Assembly: GCA_964405335.1 (NCBI GenBank)
Contig: CAYONP010000125.1
Span: 1 to 14,400, forward strand
DNA: 14,400 bases
Origin: CAYONP01 sp964405335
GTDB taxonomy: Bacteria; Armatimonadota; UBA10988
Reading direction: 5' to 3'
Positions within the stretch are counted from its first letter, which is position 1; each line of letters starts with the position of its first letter. The notes beneath the pieces are model-generated. The model was not told the DNA's origin. It saw nothing but the letters and a program-made list of their open reading frames with translations, and ran no database searches. The translations under genes were made by a program, and so were the position numbers. Positions 1-5,300 of this stretch are shown here, in pieces.

Positions 1-64
1 CTTGTCCGCCAGTGCGGTCCAGCAGCTCGTCGGCGGCACTGGCGGGCAAGCCGCCAGTGGCACC
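1..64. repeat. Composite palindromic repeat, family A, copy 1 (cut by window edge)
   Basis: This is the right-hand 64 nt of a roughly 78-nt double-hairpin element. The complete right hairpin has stem CACTGGCGG (37-45) pairing with CCGCCAGTG (51-59) around a 5-nt loop, followed by the terminal GCACC. Positions 1-14 are the loop and 3' strand of the left hairpin; its 5' strand lies before the window. The 22-nt spacer (15-36) is almost identical to that of copy 3 at the right end and unlike that of copy 2. Aligned to copy 3, the first 64 nt begin at the base equivalent to 14354. The element lies downstream of the radical SAM gene and encodes nothing plausible. It resembles REP/BIME-type intergenic repeats in architecture; family membership was not checked. 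Confidence 0.85.
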
Positions 65-100
65 GAGTGGGCTTCCTGGGGCTCAAAGTGAACGCCTACG

Positions 101-184
101 CCGGGTAGGGGCAGCCCTTGTGGCTGCCCGCGGGCCAACGAACCCGCTCCAGCAGCGGACGGCCACATGGGCCGCCCCTACCGG
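101..184. repeat. Composite palindromic repeat, family B (double hairpin)
   Basis: The ends are inverted copies of each other: CCGGGTAGGGG at the left and CCCCTACCGG at the right. Each arm folds on itself. The left hairpin pairs GGGCAGCC (109-116) with GGCTGCCC (122-129). The right hairpin pairs GGACGGCC (157-164) with GGCCGCCC (170-177) with one mismatch. Both loops are 5 nt. The A-T pair in the left stem is a G-C pair in the right stem, so the arms differ but still pair. The spacer includes a short palindrome-like GCGGG...CCCGC (128-146). The architecture matches family A but the sequence does not. It lies 35-118 nt past the stop of the radical SAM gene and could also help end its transcript; there is no T-tract. 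Confidence 0.8.
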
Positions 185-218
185 TCCGGCGTCCGGTGCC
201 CGAATTCACCGCGCCTGC

Positions 219-1517
219 TCAGGCCGCCGCCCGCTGGGCGAAGAACCGCCGTCGGCGGTCGTGCACCGACTCGCGCCGGTAGAGGTGCGTGCCCAATTCG
301 ATCAGCCCCTGCCGCAACCGCTCGGGCGTCATGCGGGCCGGGCGGTAGTTGATGTCGAACAGCGTGCAGCGCCGCCAGTCGCCGGGATGCAGGATGCGCC
401 CCTCGGCCAGCAGCCGGGCATACAGCGGCGTGCCGGGGAACGGGGTCAGGACGGTGATCTGCACCTCGTACAGGCCGGTCCGCTCGACGAACTCGGCGAC
501 CCGCTCGAAGACGCCCGCATCGTCGCCGTCGAGCCCGAGAATGAAGCAGCCGTTGACCGTGATGCCGTGGCGCTGGATGGTCTCCACGGCGCGCTCATAC
601 TCGGGCCGCCGCCGGCGCTTCCAGTCGGCGCGCAGCTCGATCCCACCGATGCCCGCCTCGTTCGGGCTCTCCAGCCCAATCAGCACCTGCCGGCAGCCGG
701 TCTCGGCCATCGCCGCGAGCAGTTCCTCGTCGTCGGCAATCGAGACGTCGACCTCGGTGAACCACTTCAGCCGCTTGCCGCGCAGCGCCTCCATCAGCGC
801 CCGCGCCTGCCGGCGGTCGACAAAGCTGTTGTCGTCGGCGAACTCGATGAACGGCTCGGGCCAGAGGTCCAGAATCTGGTCGATCTCGTCGACCACCTTG
901 CCGACCGGCTTCACCGCATACTTCGGGGTGAGCAGGATCGAGCTGGCGCAGAACTCGCAGCGGTGCGGGCAGCCCCGACTGGTCTGCACCGTCAGGCGGT
1001 TGTAGCGCGGCAGGTCGAGCAGCTCATAGGCCGGCTGGGGCGCGGCGGCCAGGTCGAACGGCCGCTCCGAGCGATAGACCCGCCGCAGCTCGCCTCGCCG
1101 CGCGTCGTCGACGAGCTGCGCCCAGACCGGCTCACCCTCGCCGACGACCACCGCGTCGGCGTGCGCGAGCGCCTCCTCGGGCAGCGCGGTGACGTGCAGA
1201 CCGCCCATCACCACCGGCACGCCCGCGGCGCGGAACCGGTCGGCCAGCGCGTACGCCTCGAACACCTGCGCCGAGTAGGTTGAGATGGCGACCAGGTCGC
1301 ACGCCGGCAGCTCGTCGAGCTCGGTGATCTGGTCGACCTCGCGGTAGTGCACCTCCACGCCGTCGGGTGTCAGCGGTGCCAGCGTCAGCAGAGAGAGGCT
1401 GGGCAGCGAGGCGATCACCTCGCTGCGCTCGACGAAACCGGGCAGATTGAGGCCGAGGGCCATCAGTTCGGCGTCGACGCAGCGCACGCCGCTCATCGCG
1501 ATCAGCTCCACGACCAT
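219..1517 (-). CDS. B12-binding-domain radical SAM protein
   Basis: A 432-residue protein. The N-terminal part (about 1-130) is a cobalamin-binding-like Rossmann domain, with the GG.H.T..PEEAL and GEGEPVW segments usual in this family. A radical SAM barrel follows, with the 4Fe-4S cysteines in CX3CX2C spacing (C183, C187, C190) inside RGCPHRCEFCAS. The segments FADDNSF, QVLIGLESP and the C-terminal TPFPGTPLY stretch match the B12-binding/radical SAM/DUF4070-type enzymes. Such enzymes use S-adenosylmethionine, often with cobalamin, for methyl transfers or rearrangements; the substrate here cannot be read from sequence. The start at 1517 is chosen because GGAGG lies 8 nt upstream; the longer open frame to 1562 has no comparable site. 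It overlaps the end of the upstream membrane-protein gene by 16 nt in another frame, so translation is probably coupled. It is the last gene of a three-gene operon. Confidence 0.9.
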   Translation of the reverse strand: MVVELIAMSGVRCVDAELMALGLNLPGFVERSEVIASLPSLSLLTLAPLTPDGVEVHYREVDQITELDELPACDLVAISTYSAQVFEAYALADRFRAAGVPVVMGGLHVTALPEEALAHADAVVVGEGEPVWAQLVDDARRGELRRVYRSERPFDLAAAPQPAYELLDLPRYNRLTVQTSRGCPHRCEFCASSILLTPKYAVKPVGKVVDEIDQILDLWPEPFIEFADDNSFVDRRQARALMEALRGKRLKWFTEVDVSIADDEELLAAMAETGCRQVLIGLESPNEAGIGGIELRADWKRRRRPEYERAVETIQRHGITVNGCFILGLDGDDAGVFERVAEFVERTGLYEVQITVLTPFPGTPLYARLLAEGRILHPGDWRRCTLFDINYRPARMTPERLRQGLIELGTHLYRRESVHDRRRRFFAQRAAA

Positions 1518-1888
1518 GGCATCATCCTCCACACGGTGCCGCCACCCGCGGCCAGTAGACACGCGACCGCCGGCACGAACAGCGCCCAGCCGTCACGGCG
1601 CCAGGCGTAGACGAAACAGGCCGCCGGCATGATCACCGCGCCCGCCACCCAGCACCAGGCAATCGCCGACGGGAGGTAGACCACCTCACCGGTCAGCGCG
1701 ACCAGCACATTGAGCACGCCGAGCTGGACCATGGCGATGTGCCCAAGCCGTACCATGCGCCGCGGATGAGCGGTGTAGCCGCCAAGCCACCGGTCGTTCC
1801 GGAAGCCGATCCCCATGCCGGCACCAACGGCCAGGCCGAGCACGATCCAGCACCAGCCGAAGATGAGATTGGTGAGGTGATCGAACAT
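1502..1888 (-). CDS. Four-helix membrane protein of unknown function
   Basis: A 128-residue protein with four predicted transmembrane segments, at about 7-28, 47-67, 71-95 and 101-118. The loop between the first two is basic (HPRR, residues 41-44), and RLGHIA marks the start of the second helix. No enzyme motif is visible and I do not recognise a named family, although the pattern resembles small conserved membrane proteins of planctomycete-like genomes. The ATG at 1888 has AGGAG 6 nt upstream, and that site overlaps the TAG stop of the preceding gene (1898-1900). The 3' end overlaps the radical SAM start by 16 nt. This tight packing supports one transcript and coupled translation. It could help position the radical SAM enzyme or its lipid substrate at the membrane, but that is inference. 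Confidence 0.8.
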   Translation of the reverse strand: MFDHLTNLIFGWCWIVLGLAVGAGMGIGFRNDRWLGGYTAHPRRMVRLGHIAMVQLGVLNVLVALTGEVVYLPSAIAWCWVAGAVIMPAACFVYAWRRDGWALFVPAVACLLAAGGGTVWRMMPWSWS

Positions 1889-1897
1889 CGCGGGCTC

Positions 1898-2131
1898 CTA
1901 GAATTGCACCCGGGAAAGAGGTTCACGCTCGTCACGAGTGGCCCCTACCGCCCCGCCGATGACCATGCCGAGCGGGACGAGGAGCGTCCACAGCGGCAAC
2001 AAGAGGACGAACGCCAGCCCATCATCCCGCGCGCCGAGCAGGCAGGTGAGCATGAAGAACAGCGACCAAGCCAGCCCAGTCCCGGCTGCCGCCCCGATGG
2101 CGGCGCCCTCGACGTCTCTGCAACCCGACAT
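1898..2131 (-). CDS. Small two-helix membrane protein of unknown function
   Basis: A 77-residue protein beginning MSGCRDVEG. It has two hydrophobic segments of about 20-25 residues, each Gly/Ala-rich in part (AAIGAAAGTG in the first, GMVIGGAVGA in the second), separated by a short GARDDG turn. This gives a helical hairpin with glycine-zipper-like faces. The charged tail DEREPLSRVQF ends the protein. The start at 2131 is preferred because GGAG lies 6 nt upstream; a TTG at 2218 would add 29 non-hydrophobic residues and has a poorer site. It is the first gene of the operon with the four-helix protein and the radical SAM enzyme. Its ribosome binding site lies in the 3' arm of a perfect 10-bp stem. 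No homologue is recognised. Confidence 0.65.
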   Translation of the reverse strand: MSGCRDVEGAAIGAAAGTGLAWSLFFMLTCLLGARDDGLAFVLLLPLWTLLVPLGMVIGGAVGATRDEREPLSRVQF

Positions 2132-2170
2132 CACGCGCTCCGTTGCCCCGTTGTACCGCCGGAGCGCGTG
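2132..2170 (-). promoter_or_regulatory. Start-abutting stem that covers the ribosome binding site
   Basis: On the transcribed strand, CACGCGCTCC (2170-2161) is followed by a 19-nt loop and then the exact complement GGAGCGCGTG (2141-2132), which runs directly into the ATG at 2131. The GGAG Shine-Dalgarno is within the 3' arm, so folding would hide it. This arrangement is typical of translational control elements such as RNA thermometers or protein-bound leader hairpins. An alternative is a DNA operator. The loop contains TACAAC, a weak -10-like hexamer with no matching -35. The inverted repeat is seen directly; the regulatory role is inferred. Confidence 0.5.
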
Positions 2171-2210
2171 CGGCCGGGCGTGCCGGGTGGACCAGATGTG
2201 GGTGAAGTGG

Positions 2211-2230
2211 GGGACCAAGTTCCTGGTCCC
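2211..2230. promoter_or_regulatory. Operator-like palindrome
   Basis: GGGACCA (2211-2217) and TGGTCCC (2224-2230) form a perfect 7-bp inverted repeat around a 6-nt centre. It sits between the terminator-like hairpin behind the alpha-2-macroglobulin gene and the leader stem of the small membrane-protein operon. A 20-bp dyad of this size fits a dimeric regulator's operator for the leftward operon, or a small RNA hairpin. No regulator gene is in the window and no clear promoter was found beside it. Confidence 0.35.
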
Positions 2231-2240
2231 GGATCGGAAC

Positions 2241-2281
2241 GGCCCGGAGCGGGCTCCCGCCGCGGGAGCCCGCTCCGGGCC
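2241..2281 (-). terminator. Terminator-like hairpin behind the alpha-2-macroglobulin gene
   Basis: A perfect 19-bp inverted repeat (2241-2259 and 2263-2281) with a 3-nt loop, almost entirely G and C, beginning 25 nt past the TAG stop of the alpha-2-macroglobulin gene. The position and strength suit an intrinsic terminator. It lacks a T-tract on either side, so it may act as a processing or mRNA-stabilising hairpin, or may terminate without a U-tract as proposed for some GC-rich bacteria. It separates the envelope gene set from the radical SAM operon. Confidence 0.55.
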
Positions 2282-2306
2282 GATTGGGTTGCCGGCCCGC
2301 CCGCGG

Positions 2307-5300
2307 CTACGCGTCGCTGGCCGGCCGCTCGCCCACCCGCACGATCGCCTCGTCGCTGAGGCACCGCACGTCGGGCCGGTACATCGCGAAGCCGTTGTGC
2401 GGCAGCGCCCGGAAGACTCCCGGTGACTCCGCCCGCAGCCGGTACCGGATGGTCGTCTTGCCCTGCGGCAGATGGTCGGCGAAGAAGGTCACCTCCTCGT
2501 CCCGCAGCTCGCGGTAGAGGTAGGTCCCGCCCCACGTCCCACCCGAGGTCTGGTCGACCGGCTCGCACCCAGCCGGCTTCGGGTCACGGAAGGCCACGTA
2601 GTCGAACTCGTTCTCGGCGTCGATCGTCACCGCCACCTCGATCTGCTCGCCGCTGGCAATCTCCGCGCCGTCGGCGATCGGTTCCAGCCGCTCCTTCCGC
2701 ACGCTGTCCTCGGGGTCGGTGTAGGCGACCACCCGGAAGTAGTCCCGCTCCGCCGACATCAGGTTGCCCGCGGCCGTGATGGGATCTTCCTTCGTGTAGT
2801 ACTCCAGCATCGCGCTGTAGTACAACGCCCCGGCGCCGTCACGCTTGACCTCGATCCGGTTCGCCCCGCTCCGTAGCAGGCCCGGATCGACCTCGACCTT
2901 GCCCTCGAAGGTCAGCGCGTTCTGCGGCGTCACCTCCCAGCCCTTCACCTCCTGGCCGTTGACCAGCAGCGTCGCGCTGTAGCTGCTGCGCAGCTCGTCG
3001 TGCTCGTCCATGTAGGTGCTCAGAGCGAGCAGCGCCGTCGCCGTGTCCTTGGTGCTGTGCCAGCGGTTGCCGCTGCGGTTGACCACCAGCCACTGCACCG
3101 CCTTGTCGACCAGCGGGCTCTCCGGCTCGACCTTCATCGCCGCCAGCAGCGCGAACGAGGTGGTCTCGACCTGGTCCTCGCTCCACCACCAGCCCCAGCG
3201 CCGCTCGCCCCAGTGGACCCCGTGCTCGGTCTCGATCCGCCGCGCCTGCAGGTTGCGCCAGACCACCTCGGCCTTGTCCCGCTCGCCCTTCTCCAGCAGT
3301 GCCAGGATGAGCAGCGCGCGGGTATACTCGTTCAGCTCGTCGCGCTGGGCATAGACCCGCTGGAACGCATCCTCCAGCGCCCGCTGCTGCTCGGCGCTCG
3401 GCTCGAACACCCCCTGCGCCCGCGCCTCGCCCAGCACCCACAGCAGATAGGCCGTGGTGTCGTACCGGCTGCGCGTCAGATGCAGGTTGTTCGCCAGGTG
3501 CTGCATCGCCGGGCCGAGCATCGTGTCGGGCACGGCAAAGTCGGCCAGCTTCGCCTGGAGCAGCCCGTAGCCCACGTAGGCGGTCATCCACAGGTCGCTG
3601 CGCATGCCGCCGAACCAGCCGTAACCGCCGTCGGCATTCTGCATCGCCGCCAGGCGGGTCAGCCCCTCTTTGACCATGTCGGGCAGCGCCGCCAGCCCGC
3701 GGCTGCGCCACCAGTCGGGCACCTGCGCCGGCCGGCCGGCGCCCGGCGTGCCGCCGGTGTAACCGAGCACCCGCGCAGTCAGCACGCAGGGGATGAACTT
3801 GCTCGTCGTCTGCTCGGCGCAGCCGTAGGGGTACTCAATCAGGTACGGCAGCGCATCGAGCAGCGCCGTGCCCAGGCTCGGCGCCACGCTGACCGTCAGC
3901 TTGGTCGCATCCTCGCGACGCTCCGCCGGCAGCTCGAGCTCGAACACCGCGTTGCCGCCGTCATCGACCCGGCCCGCCGCCGCGGCGAACTTGTCCGCGC
4001 CGTGCGGCAGCACCGCGTAGGTCATCTTCACCCCGTCCGAGTCCTCCGGACCGCGGGCGGTGACCGTGATCGTCGCCGTGCCCGGCGTGGTGGCGACCAC
4101 CTCGCGGTCGACCCGCGCCTGGCCGTTCGGCTCGAGGACGACGGTCTCACGCGGGTCGCCGGCCAGCTCGAGGCCCTCGACCGCCAACTGCGTCGCCACT
4201 TCCTGCCGCCGGCTGGTGCGGTTGGTCACCACCAGCGAGATGGTGCAGCGGTCGAGTTGGGTGAAGAACCGCGGCGCCTGCAGCCGGACAATCAGGTCCT
4301 TGCTGGTGATCACCCGCTCGACCTGCTGGCCGACCATCGTGTCGGTGGTGATCGCCCGCGCCGTCGCCCGCCAGGTGGTCAGCGAGTCGGGGAACTCGAC
4401 CGTCACCTCGGCCCGGCCGTCGGCATCGGTGGTCACCGTCGGCTGCCACAGAATCGTGTCGGGGAAGAACTCGCGGATGGCTATCGGCTCTTCGCCGCCG
4501 GCGCCACCGCCCGGGGCGGCGTCGGCGGCCGCCTCCATCGGCGCGGCCGCCGGCGCCGGCATCTCACCACCGCGGCGGAACCGCGCGCCACCCTCCATTC
4601 CCGCGGCACCCAGTCCGCCGGATGTCGCTTCGGCCTCGACCTTGTCCTCGAAGTCCTCGTCGTACTCGCCGCCGCCCTCCCACGACAGCGCCCGCTGGAT
4701 CGCCAGGCCGCGCCGCCGGCCGTAGAAGTGGACGCCGATCGGGCTGGCCATCTCCTCCTGGATCGCGTAGACGCTCTCGTCGGTGATGCCCAGACTCACC
4801 TGCGCCGGCACCGGTCGGCCGTTCTGATCCGCGGTGGTGAGGATGAACCGCCCCGTCGTGCGCGGCTTGTACTCCGCCGCGTCCGACTCGACCTTGACGG
4901 CGATGAACCGATCGGTCGGCGGGACCATCAGCTCCTTGTTGGTGAAGTAGACCTGCCGCGCGGCGACCAGCGTGGCGCTGAAGTAGACGTTCGGCGCGTA
5001 GTTGTCGGCGATCGGCAGGTCGAGCACGAACGACGGCGAGTCGAACCGCACCACCCGCGTCGAGTAGACCTGCTCGGCGCCGATGGTCAGCAGTATCGCG
5101 CCGTTCGGCACCGGCGCGTTGACCAACATGCGGCAGACCTCACCCTTCTCGTAAAGGTCTTTCTCAGTCACCAGCTGCAGGTTGGCGTGGTTGTAGTTGC
5201 GCCCTTTCCAGGCGTCGCTGGCGGTCCAGAACGAGGCGACCGTGGTCACCTCGGCGTTCGGGTCGAACGTGTCCGGCGCGCTCAGCGCCAGCTCGTAGTA

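Noticed and set aside
12..1283. A 423-codon plus-strand open frame spanning the left repeats and the radical SAM gene
   Set aside because: Its start translates the repeats and the rest is antisense to a clear radical SAM domain.
2132..2218. TTG start at 2218 for the small membrane protein
   Set aside because: It would add 29 residues of non-hydrophobic sequence covering the structured leader; the ATG at 2131 has a properly spaced GGAG.
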